Assembly (NCBI RefSeq): GCF_042453785.1 | Contig: NC_091668.1 | Coordinates: 3,674,501 to 3,738,500, forward strand | From: Malus domestica | Lineage: Eukaryota > Streptophyta > Magnoliopsida > Rosales > Rosaceae | Direction of reading: 5' to 3' | DNA: 64,000 bases | Shown: piece after piece, positions 46,570 through 58,941 of the stretch | How the letters are laid out: every line of letters begins with the position of its first letter | Position numbering within the stretch: position 1 is the stretch's first letter | Translations under genes and position numbers: made by a program | The notes under the pieces: model-generated | The model's database searches: none | The model's input: only the letters and a program-made list of their open reading frames with translations | What the model was told of the DNA's origin: nothing

Positions 46570-48207
46570 TAAAAACATAAATGCAACAAAAAACAAAAGG
46601 TAAGAGAATATGAACCAAGACGAGATTGTGATTTCGGATAATAATACGTAGCGTGATGAGATCGGTTAAAAGTCCTATTTGAATTTATTTATTGAAAATA
46701 ATGAATACGAAGTCTTACATATTAATAACGTCATCTATTCATAATACTTAAATGACTGTAAGTGGTGGATTGACATGGTGATTATTGTCTTCCTTTTCAA
46801 CCTCTTACCTCCCAAAATCAATTTTTTTTCCACTCATTTTAGTGTAAAATAACTATCGCATGTGTCTAAAAATAATAATACATAAATGACTAGTATCACG
46901 TAATGCTTCTATTAAAATAGAATAATGCTAAAGAGACTAAATTTTTAAAGCAAATTATGTGTCACTAATTAGAAAAAGCATGTTAATAGACACTTAATTA
47001 ATACTACAACTACATCATTTAATTTGTAAATTTGGTATTCTTAGCATTACCCATTAAACTAAAGGAAAACTAATGAAAATGACTTGAAAACGAAAATGAC
47101 AAAAAGATGTTGTGAGTAATAGTACCAAAATTGATTTTTAAAAGTAAAAAAATGATTTTTCGTTAAAGTGAACATGATCTAAAATGTTTCGTTAAAATTT
47201 TCTTAAAATAATCTAAAATCATTTGATCGTTTTAAATGAATTTTGGTGACTGAGATTAGAAGAGAAGAAAATTTGACAGAAATCGTTTTTTAAAACGTTT
47301 TGCTCATGTGCACCGCGATCGCACCAAATCCTCTGACTTGAAATATATGCCGACATACATAATAAATCTTTTCGAATTGTATGTGCATTATTAGTAACAT
47401 TTTTTCCATGTGTGGCAAATCATTTGTTATTTGCTATGTATAGTTGAGGTGTTCATTTGTTATTTTTGCTATCTACCCGTGGTAGTTAGGGTGTGCCCAT
47501 ACGACTAGAGTCGTACTCAACATTCTCGTACAACTGTAGATCACTCGACAATTGAACATGAGAATTACACGAGTGTACTCTCGACGGGTTCGAGATACTA
47601 AATAGTTCAATTTCAGAAATACAGACTTACAGAGTTTATCACAAATACTAGACAACTCCGTAGTGATTGACACAATAGGTTTTAGTGATTACTAGTAATA
47701 GTGGTGTCTTCGCCCTATAAATAGAGTAATGATATTCATACCATATTTTTGTACTATATTTTCATACCATTTTAGATAACATTTGACGTGGACAGTCACA
47801 TTATTTGAATTAATTAGATTTTAAAATTTAGTTCATTATTTAATAAACTAATAATTAAGAAAAATTAGTTAATTAAATGATGATTGTGATATATGAAGAG
47901 TCTTTTTCTTTCATTTCCTTTGGTTTTACAAAATTTTCAAATGATGTGGCTATCCACATCAGATGCCATCTAAAATTGTATACAAATATAGTAGGAATAA
48001 CGTTACTCTATAAATAATACACCTCTCCTCTCACAATCAGTTGAATTAACTCTTAGGGTCAATTTTTCACGCGCAAGTTGGCGCGTCATTAATTTGAAGC
48101 GATTGATACAAATTAATCCACATACATCAACGGTCAAAAATACATCTGGTAGGAGTACCCTAGCGCTTCCTAACCTACAAGACAGTCGATCTTCTTCTTC
48201 CTACATA
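46570..48207. other. Gene-free AT-rich stretch
   Basis: No coding region is seen. The phrase GATTTTTCGTTAAAGTGAACATGATC near 47150 resembles GATTTTTCATTAAAGTAAAAGT near 39280, so some is repeat-derived. Confidence 0.4.
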
Positions 48208-48216
48208 CACAGCGTA

Positions 48217-48412
48217 GGAGATGAATTGTCTGCTTTTCCCAACTCATCTTCTTTTATTTTATGTGGTCACATCAATATTTTATATTAATTTTTTATAAAA
48301 ATAATAAGATAAAAAGAATAAGAATATAAAATGGTAACATGTCTTAACTGTTATCATAAAAATAAAAGAGGATGAAAAGGACATTGAGATGGGATGGCAG
48401 ACAATCATCTCC
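48217..48412. mobile_element. Mutator-like MITE, copy 2, in the CONSTANS-LIKE upstream region
   Basis: Termini GGAGATGAATTGTCTGC and, reverse-complemented, GGAGATGATTGTCTGCC. The perfect 9-bp duplication CACAGCGTA lies at 48208-48216 and 48413-48421. The core TCACATCAATATTTTATATT matches copies at 13558 and 51175. It ends 388 bp before the CONSTANS-LIKE start codon. Confidence 0.9.
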
Positions 48413-48689
48413 CACAGCGTATGGCTATTCCATTGAACACCGACTTTTTGAGCTCAAACTCGAGCAACGCGTGGGCCACCGACCCACCATTATTGTGGGC
48501 CCCTCAACTACCCACGCTATCACGACACTGCGAAAAAGGTGAAGCAAAGGAAACTCGGAAGCCAATGCAGACCATGTACCGTTGACCCCACCTTATGGCT
48601 AAGCTTCGCCCACGTATCGCCCCCTCATTGGTCCTTACCTAGATATCCAGGGCCCACAGGATAGACACCACACACTGAATCCAAACGCA

Positions 48690-48734
48690 CAAAAGGAGAG
48701 AGAAGGAGAGAAAGAGAGAAGAGAGAGAGAGTCT
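48690..48734 (+). repeat. GA-rich leader of the CONSTANS-LIKE gene
   Basis: GGAGAGAGAAGGAGAGAAAGAGAG and (GA)n continue up to about 70 bp before the ATG. GA tracts are common in plant 5' UTRs and core promoters, where BPC/GAGA factors can bind. The binding is inference. Confidence 0.5.
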
Positions 48735-48799
48735 TTGTGTGTGAGTGACAAGAGTGAGTGCTATTTACGAAAACTATTACATTGCAGCAGATTTCGGTC

Positions 48800-49874
48800 A
48801 TGGCATCGAAGCTCTGCGACTCTTGCCAATCGGCGACGGCGACTCTGTTCTGCCGCGCCGACTCCGCCTTCCTCTGCGTCAACTGCGACTCCAAGATCCA
48901 CGCGGCCAACAAGCTCGCCTCCCGCCACCCCCGCGTCTGGCTCTGCGAGGTCTGCGAGCAAGCTCCAGCTCACGTCACCTGCAAGGCCGACGACGCCGCC
49001 CTCTGCGTCACCTGTGACCGCGACATCCACTCCGCCAACCCTCTCAGCAGTCGCCACGATCGAGTCCCTGTCACGCCGTTTTACGATTCCGTGAACTCGG
49101 CTGCAGACTCGGTCCCCGTCGTCAAATCTGTCGTCAACTTCCTCGACGACCGTTACTTGTCCGACGTGGACGGAGAGACCGAGGTGAGCAGGGAGGAGGC
49201 CGAGGCCGCCTCGTGGCTGCTCCCGAACCCCAAGGCGATGGAGAATCCAGATCTGAACTCGGGGCAGTACTTGTTCCAGGAAATGGATCCGTATCTGGAT
49301 CTGGACTACGGGCATGTGGATCCGAAACTTGAAGAAGCTCAGGAGCAGAACAGCTGCGGCGCGGACGGCGTCGTTCCGGTGCAGAGCAAGAACATGCAGC
49401 CTCTGCTGGTTAACGACCAGAGCTTCGAACTCGACTTCTCCGCCGGCTCCAAGCCCTTCGTCTACGGCTACCACCACGCTCGGTGTCTGAGCCAGAGTGT
49501 AAGTCCTCTCAATTTTCTCCGTTACCAAACAGATCCTAAGAAAATTTTGCATTCAATATCTGATCCTCTGCTTTGCGCCTCAGGTATCATCGTCGTCCAT
49601 GGACATCAGCGTCGTGCCGGATGGCAACGCGGTGACCGCTGCTGTGGAGACATCGCAACCGGCGGTCCAGCTCTCGTCCGTGGATCGCGTGGCGAGGGTG
49701 CTGAGGTACAGAGAGAAGCGGAAGAACCGAAAGTTCGAGAAGACGATACGGTACGCTTCGAGAAAAGCGTACGCGGAAACTCGGCCGCGAATCAAAGGCA
49801 GGTTCGCGAAGCGCACGGAGGTGGAGATCGAAGCCGAGCGGATGTGCCGCTACGGCGTCGTTCCGTCGTTTTAG
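48800..49874 (+). CDS. COL4: CONSTANS-LIKE zinc finger protein (COL3/4/5 group)
   Basis: Nuclear B-box/CCT transcriptional regulator linked to photoperiod and light responses. Two exons, 48800-49498 and 49584-49874, separated by an 85-bp intron in phase 0, give 329 residues (the group has about 290-360). B-box 1 starts at Cys6 ([20 protein letters not shown]), and B-box 2 follows at about 49 ([20 protein letters not shown]), with the Cys/Asp/His ligands in place. A middle acidic region contains [15 protein letters not shown]. The CCT domain is in exon 2: [20 protein letters not shown], then [20 protein letters not shown] and AKRTEVE. The protein ends YGVVPSF, the group hallmark. The start is MASKLCDSC; an in-frame upstream extension has no ATG. 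The exact orthologue (COL3, 4 or 5) is uncertain. A MITE sits 388 bp upstream. Confidence 0.95.
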
Positions 49875-49879
49875 GTTAA

Positions 49880-51165
49880 TAATGTAATTAACCGGTAATC
49901 AAGCTTTGTAATTTCGTTTTTTTTCCCCGGGAAATCGGCTGTGGGTGTAAATATCGGTCGAGATCCGGTGTACTGTACGATCCATGGAATCTTGGCCGAC
50001 GATTTTGTACCAAGTTTTTCTTCTGCAGTAATGAAATTTTAATTTGGTATTGGGTCGTATCAGAATCTGGATTGCTATTGGTTTTGGTGATTAGCATTAG
50101 GATTAATTTACTATATTAGGGACATTAAACTATTAATTTACTATATTAGGCAACCATTAAACTATTAATTTATTATATTAGGCAACCTTAATTTGCTAAA
50201 GCCCACATGCTTTACTTATTTAATTGTTAATTATTTCTTTTGTTCATAGTGATTTCTAGCGTCTTCCATTAAGGTCGGAGAGCAGGTGAACAATGTTTTC
50301 TGGGTCCCATTTGATTGAGCCGTGAGAGACTCACCTAATTATCGTACGGAATTTGTGTGGCGATTTTTTAAATTAATAAGTACTATGAAAATAAAAATCA
50401 ATGTTATTGTATTATTGGTTGGAAATAATGTAACAGTGTGTTGAAAATATATAAGCAAATGCATAGGCTTTGATTTTTCTCGATCTTATCATCTTAAGTA
50501 AGGTGGAAGTTCCGCACGCATCCTTACAACGACCCAACTCGTATTTAAAAAATTGAAGTTTCATCTTAAAATTAACTGACCACATAAAATGCAATTCAAT
50601 TATTTATGAACACATAAAATGTCTCTTATTTTTTCGATACGGAATTCATACTCGCAAGACTACGTTCTGACTGCGGCTACCTCTTCATGATCCCACCTAA
50701 TGGGTCTTTTTGACCGAACACTAATGTGATCCTCTCCGAGATGAAGAAACTTACGCACACCATACTCCATAACTCTTAAAATAAAATAAGTTGGATAAAT
50801 ATATAGACTCGCAGTACTCCCGTTGTATATAAAACCCAAAACTCAGTTGCTCAATTAGTAGCACAATATTTTATACGACAGTCTATATATCAATTCAACG
50901 GAAGTACTGTGAGTCTATATTATACAACGGAAGTACTGTGAGTTTATATATTTATTCAACTTATTTTATTAAAATGAAAATTACATTTCCGTACTGTCTA
51001 CAGTTTTGTTGAGTTTTTGGTTTTTTTATTACCACTCACTCAATTGTAGACTGTATATAAATATATAACACTGAAGAAAATTAATTCCTAATGTTATAAA
51101 TATATAACATGCCCGCCTTGGTAAATTGGTAATGATACTTGAATGAAATTGGATATGTTACAGCT
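49880..51165. other. 3' flank of the CONSTANS-LIKE gene and intergenic DNA
   Basis: Probable 3' UTR to about 50040 (AATGAAATTTTAATT). Then ATTTACTATATTAGG(G/C)A is repeated three times at 50105-50185. A second repeat, GGAAGTACTGTGAGT(C/T)TATAT, occurs twice near 50900-50950. No gene is seen. Confidence 0.5.
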
Positions 51166-51174
51166 AATTTCAAT

Positions 51175-51393
51175 GGACTTGGATTCTCTGCCCTCCCAAT
51201 TCGGTGCCCTCTCCGTGCCCTTCTGTTTTTGTGGTCACGGTTAAGCCACGTCAATATTTTATATTACTATTTTTTTTTATCTTATTATTTTTATAAAAAA
51301 CAATATAAAATGTTAGCATGGATTAACCGTGACCACACAAAATAGGAGGGCACGGAGAGGGCACCGAAATGGGAGCGCAGAGAATCCAAGTCC
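51175..51393. mobile_element. Mutator-like MITE, copy 3
   Basis: Long inverted termini: GGACTTGGATTCTCTGCCCTC at the left and, reverse-complemented, GGACTTGGATTCTCTGCGCTC at the right. Similarity continues through GGTGCCCTCTCCGTGCCCT and the TGGTCACGGTTAA block. The perfect 9-bp duplication AATTTCAAT lies at 51166-51174 and 51394-51402. The arms are nearly identical over about 90 bp, suggesting the youngest of the three copies. Confidence 0.92.
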
Positions 51394-51402
51394 AATTTCA
51401 AT

Positions 51403-52091
51403 AGTCCTTACGTGTTAGATATGTTAGAAATGAAAAGATATTAATCATTTTGCATCAATTCCTAATAAGTAAACACGCCAGCTAAAATAAGAGTAGATGA
51501 GTTGGATAGAGAAGGAAATCAAATTGGCAATTTTAGTTTTATTTAGTCTCAACGGTCATTGGAACTTGAGGATAGAATAAGAGTCAAACACTAAACGGGT
51601 GATTAACTGCATACATAAATTAGGCCCCGTTTGCTTGGAAGGCGTTTCCACCACATTTTTCTTCCTTTTGCACACCCTTATTCATTCCTATCTTTTGAAT
51701 TGAACGAATCAAACGAGAATCAAGAGTTTTAAGCAAATAGAGTGCGCCGAAGGAGAAAAACGGGGAGCGGATATTACTTCCCGAAAAGAAGACCTAACAT
51801 TTCAAACAGTTATATAACAAAAGAAACACTCGATTTACAGAAAACATAACGAGAAACACTTTACATACACATTGACATTTTTCTGCTACACTTACCAAGT
51901 TCTATGCTAGAGGCTGATGACATGTAATACATATTAACAGCCCGATAAGTTTCGATTATGTCTCTCTATCCTTGTTAACAGTACATTGCTACCATAGGTT
52001 TTTCTAAAACTATACCGAAATTTATTGCAACCCCGCCTACCAATCTGGAGCTCTGGTAGGAATCCAAGCACGTTGCGCCGCAAAAAGGTGG
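51403..52091. other. 3' flank of the PP2C gene
   Basis: No coding region is seen. The right 300 bp is likely the 3' UTR of the minus-strand phosphatase gene. Confidence 0.4.
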
Positions 52092-53189
52092 TTAGCCAGA
52101 ATTGCTTCGTGAGGAACCCCCTTGGTTAGCCAGGAAACGCACAACAACGCATGTGATGTTATCTGCACTCCCCCTCTGATATGCTTCCTGCATTAGCCTC
52201 TCCGCTGCCTGCTTTGGGTCCTGAATTGGTTTGATCATTGCGACGGCCTCCTGGAAAAGAAAATGAATGATCAGTTGCCATACCAAGCCATCAAGACAGT
52301 TTACTAATTGTGACAAAACCGTATAATCCCAGCAAAGGAAGAGAACACCACCGCCACCGCCAACGTTGTTGGCAGTCCCACATCGGTGGGGGAAGTCAAC
52401 AAGTTACAAGGGTGGCTTTAAATATGATTATCTTACTCTAACTAATACCGAGACCTTTTATAGTAAAACTCCACACCTGACGGATTGGGCAAGTGATAAA
52501 GTTGGGACAGTATCAGTGTTGTTAGAGTGCCCCCCGGGCCCGTCGATCAAAAAAATTTCAATCCAAGGTTACGAGCCCGTGCAAGCCAAAGGCTTGTCAC
52601 CAATAAGTGTGGGCTTGGAAACAAGCTTGGACTCTTAACATAGAGTCGGCCTCTGAGTCCTTAAGCGACACTTCCTGAAAAGATTAAAAACAAGTTTGGA
52701 CTCCATTGGAGCCAACATCTGAGTTTCAATTGCCGATGTGTGGATCTCCATGTGTGAACCACTAAATGGGGTTACACGTGAGGGGGCGTGTTGGCAGTCC
52801 CACATTGGTGGGGGAAGTCAACAAGGGTGGCTTTAAATATGATTACCCTACTTTAACTAATGCCGAGGCCATTTGTGGTAAAACTCCACACCTGACGGAT
52901 TGGGCAGGTGTTAAATTTGGGGACAGTATCGGTGTAGTTAGAGTGGGGCCCCCGGCCCCGTCAATCTAAAAAATTTCAACAACTGCATCGAGTAGTTAAG
53001 TAGTCAAATGCTGAACAATAATATTTTGGCAAGTACAGAACAGTAAATAAAACAAAAAGTCGGGCAAACCTCATTGGTGACAACATCCCACAGTCCATCA
53101 CTTGCAAGGATAAGGAACTCAAGAGAGTTGTCAATCTTTTCCTCCTGCCAAAATAAAGCAAGTTAAACAGATATCCCAAAAAGCATCAG

Positions 53190-53238
<49 letters not shown>

Positions 53239-56200
53239 GTATGTATGTGTGTGTGTGTGTGTGCGCGCGCGCGCATATGGGTTACAATCTGGTGACACAT
53301 GCTTTTGACACACATTTTGCAATGCATTTCAACGATCCGAACCATCTATATTTTAGTACATGAGAATTTAAAATTTTTTACAAGAACCATGTTTTGCTCA
53401 AAAGACTCTTGAACACCACCATGTGTGTGTGTATCAATATATTGACTATTAAATATCAACACAAAGGATCAAACCTGGATTTCTGGATCAGCAACAACAT
53501 ACTGCTTCAACAGCCTATCACCAAATGCACGAGAAACAGCAAGAACACCTCCAACTCTCCAAGTTCCTATTATTACAATCTCCATTGTCAAGAACACACT
53601 CATATGCCATTTCATGAGAAATCTTAAAACAATGATAAACCTTACCAGCCCACATAACAAATCCTCCTGCATCCTCAATCCGTTGCCGCTCATCAGTCTG
53701 GTCTGGCTTGTGATCTCTTGAAGCAGCTATAGCTGCAGGATACAACAGAATAAGAAACATGTGAACACTATAGAAAATAGACAAATGATCAACAAAAATC
53801 GCTATAAGGATAAAGTTGCAGAACCCTATATCCTTTTAGGTCAAATCATTTTCTTCCATACAGAGCTAAGATATTAGCGGTCAAAATTTCTCTCTCCATC
53901 CAGCGGCTATCCAATCTCACCAAACAATTGAGATAGGACACAGAAGTCCCTTCACCCTTGAAATTGTAGTGTTTGGTACGATTATTATGCTAAAACACAA
54001 TGGAAGTGGGACAGTGCAAAGGCTTACCGTTCCCACCCCTGCATATCACAGCTCTAGAATCCCCAACATTTGCAACAAGCAAACGGTCACCAACTAGGAT
54101 TGCAGTAGAAGCAGTTGAACCAGCATCTCTATTCTGATTATTTTCTGATTTCAGAAATTCAGAGTCGGTATGGCTGTAAGCATCAGCTGCAGGAACAGGG
54201 AAATATTAGTTCTGAATACTGTTATTTACTTCCAAAATAACAAATTGTAAAGCATTAATTAGAAGCAACCATAACGTTTCTGGTTACTAGTAAGAAGACA
54301 AACCTATAGCAGATTTGGTGTCAGAGATAAATTTTGGATGACTGATCAAATTACTGAAAAGATTTTGCTTGACATACTCAGCAGCACGTGCACCTCCATG
54401 GCCTAATTCAATGAAAGCGCAGCATTTTCAGGTTACCTATCTTCTTATTTCCAAAGGCATGCTATGCAAGTATATGATGATCAATCTTCTTGTTTTCAGA
54501 GGTATGCATGTATATGATGATAGATGTATATACATATACTAACAACATATTAATATATATCTTCTGTGTGAGAGTATGCTTATGAACAAATGCACTTATG
54601 AACTTCTAATCACCAACCAGCCAATAGCACATGAGCCATGAACAAAATGACAGCAACAATAAAATAATAGAAAGAATGATTACATAGACAGTCAAACCAG
54701 ATGGAAATACAACAGAACTGCTGTTCCATGAAATAAGATTCAAGTCTAATTAGCATTTTAAAGTGAATTAAGCATGTAGAGCTTCAAGTATCCTCCCTAG
54801 AGGTTCATCTTGTCAGAAGATCACCACGACAGTGTGGTAAAGAAGATATTCCACTGTCCAGCTAGAATAGCTCAAACCCCAAGACCAAACTGGCAAGTGG
54901 ATCAAGGGTCAATTATGAGGCAAAGTAAAATCCAGTAAATATTTGTAACGATAAATGATCGTACAACTACAATATTATTCAGTTATCAAATAATAAACCA
55001 AGGAAAACGAATGAAGATTATACCAAAAATAGAAGGATGGAAATTAGCAGAGATCAAATACATATCCACACACCCACATGCATCTGCCTAATTGTGTATA
55101 CATCCCATCCTAAGCATGATATTATTTACACTTATCAATGTGTGTGCATGGGCATGCATGTGCGTGTAGAAAGAGTGAGAGAGAGATGGATATACCATCG
55201 AAAACTCCAAAAAGACCAACTACTTCTCCCTCAACACCATCAATTCTTGTCTCATAGAAGTCTTCCATAGAAGATCTTTTCCCTGGAGAGCTTGCATATC
55301 CATAGCTGAACTTTCCATTCTGACTGTTGCCACGTTTAACAACACACTTAATGAGACAAATCCCAAATCATGGTTGAAAATTCTATGTAACAGAAACAGT
55401 GTTGAATTAAAAGGGAAAATCATTATCCAATTCCAATCTCATATTAAAGAACCAAATTTCAGGGATCAACACATGGAGGGAAACAACCGACTCTTGAGCA
55501 AAATTGGATATAAACTCCAAGTTTCCCATATGAGTTCCATTCTTGTACACACGCTAACACGTGGAGAAATAAGCTGACAAATAAACACAACTCTCTAGCA
55601 AAATTGGATGTAAGCTTCATGTTTCCCATGAGTTTCATTCTCACACATGCACAAGTGGAGGTAAAGAAAAAAACGGCTATTATGCACGCAATCATAACGG
55701 CAATGGAAAGCTTTTTTCCGCTTGTCCACAATAACAATATTCCAGAGAATACCGTTCTGAAGATCCAGCAAACGCAAATCATAAAAATTAATTTGCACAA
55801 CCTTTACATTTGTCTGTGACGAACATGACAGGCCGTAATTAGGCAGACGTGCAAACAAGGGCACACCCCGACATGAAAAAACATATATTTCAAGTTTCTT
55901 CGATCATGCATGTCATATCATTTTCCTCTCTTGTTTTTGTCAAACATCTTTAAATGATTGGTGAATAAACTCTATCACCCTTTGCCCAAACTATCCAATT
56001 AATATCGAGATATATCACACACTTCAGAACTAGTGGAACATCCAAATCACCATCACCAAGACCAGGAAAACAACATAGGTCATCTCACGAAGGCATACAA
56101 CATACAAAAAACACATCATACCACCCAAATCACACGCCAAAACTTCCTTCAAAATTAGAATGCACACATTCGTTATGACATAAAACCCAAATCGAGAATT

Positions 56201-56577
56201 GCTTCCTGGACAGCTAAAAAATGACACAATAAATGTACCCAGGAATCACAAATCACAATTACACAAAACAAAACACAAAATCTAAAACCTCCCCATCACG
56301 AATGCGAAAATAGAAAGAAAATATGACATATGAATCATGATTTATCTCACATGCTTACCAAACACAACAAAATACAAATAAAAATTAACAAATAAATCAA
56401 ACAAATTGCACCAAAACAAATTACAACAATCCATAGAAATAAAAGGTAAAAAATTTAGATCCAAACAAAAAATTGATAAACTGGAAAAGTAAACGACCTG
56501 AGGCCGCCACCGCTAACGGGTGGATCATCAGCATGGACCTGGGTCGAAGGTGACAAAACCGAATTGAGATAACCCAT
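52092..56577 (-). CDS. Protein phosphatase 2C (PP2C59/WIN2-like)
   Basis: Mg2+/Mn2+-dependent Ser/Thr phosphatase. Eight exons: 56577-56498, 55323-55196, 54402-54304, 54186-54028, 53732-53646, 53566-53475, 53144-53070, 52250-52092. They join in frame to 292 residues. It starts [13 protein letters not shown], whose Gly2 is a possible N-myristoylation site. Catalytic motifs are present: [31 protein letters not shown] (metal-binding DGH), [75 protein letters not shown] (metal-binding DG) and [13 protein letters not shown]. The family includes Arabidopsis At4g31750 (WIN2) and At1g34750. The C-terminus ([12 protein letters not shown]) is shorter than WIN2. A 5' UTR intron at about 56772-56940 is likely. 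Intron 7 carries a TRIM-like insertion. Confidence 0.95.
52367..52978. mobile_element. TRIM-like element in the last PP2C intron
   Basis: Two direct repeats of about 190 bp (52367-52560 and 52789-52978), each starting TGTTGGCAGTCCCACAT(C/T)GG and ending AAAAAATTTCA. They flank a 228-bp non-coding interior whose last part, GTTACACGTGAGGGGGCG, is purine-rich like a polypurine tract. Small size, terminal direct repeats and TG..CA ends fit a terminal-repeat retrotransposon in miniature. A clear 5-bp duplication is not seen. A fossil. Confidence 0.7.
53193..53274. repeat. Compound microsatellite (AT)n-(GTAT)n-(GT)n-(GC)n
   Basis: About 20 AT units, then ATGTATGTATGT, then (GT)n and (GC)n up to CGCGCATATGG. 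It lies in PP2C intron 6, about 50 bp upstream of exon 7 on the coding strand. Likely length-polymorphic. Confidence 0.9.
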
Positions 56578-56771
56578 CTTCTTCTTCTCGCTCGAATTCT
56601 CAAATTCCCCACTTCTTGTTTCTTTGAAAATAATAAAATACTGAAGAAAAACAGCTCCAGCAATTGCTATATATAGAATTAAACGACCAATTGTTTCCAC
56701 GTCAAATGATAATTAGCACTAATCACTCGAGGATCATATCTGAAATCATAAATTCTCAGAATTTAACCTGC

Positions 56772-56940
56772 AAATCACGCCAGAAATCAAAATTAAAAAA
56801 AAAACCCAAAATTTCTCAGATATTAAGAAATTAAATTAAATTTGATTAAAGACCCAATTCACGGATCTTGCTGTTCGTCAATGTATAGCTGTAAAGGAAA
56901 CACCTTGGAAAATGAATGTGAAATTTTAGAGAGAGAGAAC
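56772..56940 (-). promoter_or_regulatory. Likely 5' UTR intron of the PP2C gene
   Basis: On the minus strand, CTCTTCAG then GTTCTCTC marks a donor near 56940. GTGATTTGCAG then GTTAAATTC marks an acceptor near 56771. The upstream leader exon (56941 to about 57100) is CT-rich. Confidence 0.5.
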
Positions 56941-57159
56941 CTGAAGAGAAATGAAATGAAGGTGTCATGGATGGAGGAAGAGAGCAGTGACAGAGAGGTA
57001 GAAATTTAGAGAGAGAAAATAAAGGGGAGGGAAGAAAAGGACGACGAGAGTGATGAGATACGAGCCAAAGCGGTTTCTCTCTCTCCTCTTCTATATTTGG
57101 TTTCAGTTTTTTGCAAACGCAAGCAGAGGAGGAGAGAAGAAGCGATAATTATCACGGGA

Positions 57160-58400
57160 AATTATTGAAATAGTCACTCGGCTTTAATTTAATTAGACTA
57201 ATCCACTTTCAACTAAAAAATTTCGAGCCTTTATCTCTCCATTTATCATAAATGAGTTTTTTTTTTTTTGTCAATTTCGTTAAAACTTCGGTTAAAATAA
57301 GTAACGTGTCATACACATGAGACTGAATCAAGGCACAAATAAAAAAACTAAATAAGAAAATTATAGTAAGGGTTTCTCAACTTTAACATATTGGAGAAAT
57401 GGTCCATCAATTTTATTTCAATTAGAGCAATGATTTCTCAACTTTAACCCAATTATAACGATGGTCATCCGAGAATGACTCATTTTAACGAAAGTTCTTA
57501 CGAAGTTGGCCAAAAAGATCATAGTTGCACATTTTAATGAATTAAATGGCTAATAATCATGAATTTTTACTTGAATGACCTTTGCTTGAAGTTAAAGTTT
57601 AGGTACATAACTATAATTTTCTATAATAATTATTAGCTATTAAAAAAACTGAGGAAAGAAAAAAAAAAGAAGCAAAGTTCATGAAAATAATAATTTTGAT
57701 GATTAAAAATGAAATTAAGATAAATAATAAGGGTTAGTTTTGTTTGTTTGTTTTTATTTTTTTATTTTTTTAAAGGGGACAACTGGTAATAAATCACGGT
57801 TATCTATCTTTTTTGGAGGCCGGGAAGACTCATAAAGATATTTCAACATCTTCCTTACCACAAGTCGAACTTTCACAATAACAACGGATTTTGAATCCAA
57901 GATCTTTAGTTTTTAGCTCGAAGGAAGTCTCAGTTAGTTTTGTTTGTTGGGTTCGTCCGAAAAAGTGGAACAGGTCATACGAGTCGCCTCCTGCATGAAG
58001 CGAGCTTTCACGTGGAGGCTTGAGAAAGAGTCAAATGTAATACAAAAAATGAAATGAATATAAATAGGAATGCAAATGCAAATGTTATGACTTTCATTTT
58101 AAGTCATTTTCTTTTGAATTTTAGTGAATTTTTGGTTGCTTGTTGGAGTGGCTTTAGGGTTTTTTTTTTTTTTTTTGGAAACTAGGTTTTCTGTTATTTG
58201 CATCAGTAAAAGTTGACTTCTTTTTGGCGAATCAAATTATTACATTTTATGTGTAAGAGAGAAATTTCGAGAATGTTGTCTTACTAGGACAGTTTTTATA
58301 TACGGTGAAATAAGTGTGAGTAGAGTAATACTAATGAGAGGAGTCAGCAGTTGGGCACTGGATTCCTTCAGACCTAGAAAACGTGCAACACTGAGTCTAG
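57160..58400. other. Intergenic repeat-rich DNA
   Basis: The phrase TCTCAACTTTAAC(A/C)(T/C)A recurs with variants between 57370 and 57450, and TCATTTTAACGAAAGTTC type sequence follows. This resembles the old repeat at 8510-9080. No gene is seen. Confidence 0.4.
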
Positions 58401-58407
58401 GTTTGGT

Positions 58408-58700
58408 TGTAACATCCTACATTGTCCAGGGGAGTAGATCCTATAAGCCTTATATGTATGCTCTCATCTCTACCTAACACGATGCTTTTTGGGAGCTCAC
58501 TGGCTTCGGGTTCTATCGAAACTCCGAAGTTAAGTGAGTTCGCGCGACAGTAATCCCATGACGGGTGACCACTGGGAAGTTCTCGTGTGAGTTCCTAAAA
58601 ACAAAATCGTGAGGGTGTGGTCGGGGCCCAAAATGGACAATATCGTGCTACGGTGGAGTCGAACCTGGGATATGGTGGGAGCTCGGGCTAGGATGTGACA
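58408..58700 (+). mobile_element. Cassandra-type LTR with 5S rRNA-like sequence, solo
   Basis: Starts TGTAACATCCTACATTGTCC and ends GGGCTAGGATGTGACA. The middle (about 58490-58600) follows plant 5S rRNA: AACTCCGAAGTTAAG, then CAGTAATCCCATGACGGGTGA, then CTGGGAAGTTCTCGTGT. These are the marks of Cassandra TRIM LTRs. TTTGGT is found on both sides (58402-58407, 58702-58707), offset by one base. A fossil. Confidence 0.85.
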
Positions 58701-58941
58701 ATTTGGTGACCTGATTGGTCGCTCCTCTAATTGAAGTAATGCGCCCCTTTTTCGTTGCCTAGGTTTTACCTTTGGAATATCCCAAAGAGGAATTTTGCTA
58801 TATAGAAAGGAATTCTGTCAAATATTTCTTCCGTCTCCCGCCTAATGCGCGGTGATACTTGATTGACGACTAAAATACATATAGGTCTCATGTTTTAGTG
58901 GAAAATATTTTACGAATGACTTGATCTGGAAAGTGTTTCGA

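Noticed and set aside
48761-49552. 263-codon open frame antisense to the CONSTANS-LIKE exon 1
   Set aside because: It is a mirror of a GC-rich coding exon. The sense strand has both B-boxes and a clean splice to the CCT exon, while the antisense product has no recognisable domain.
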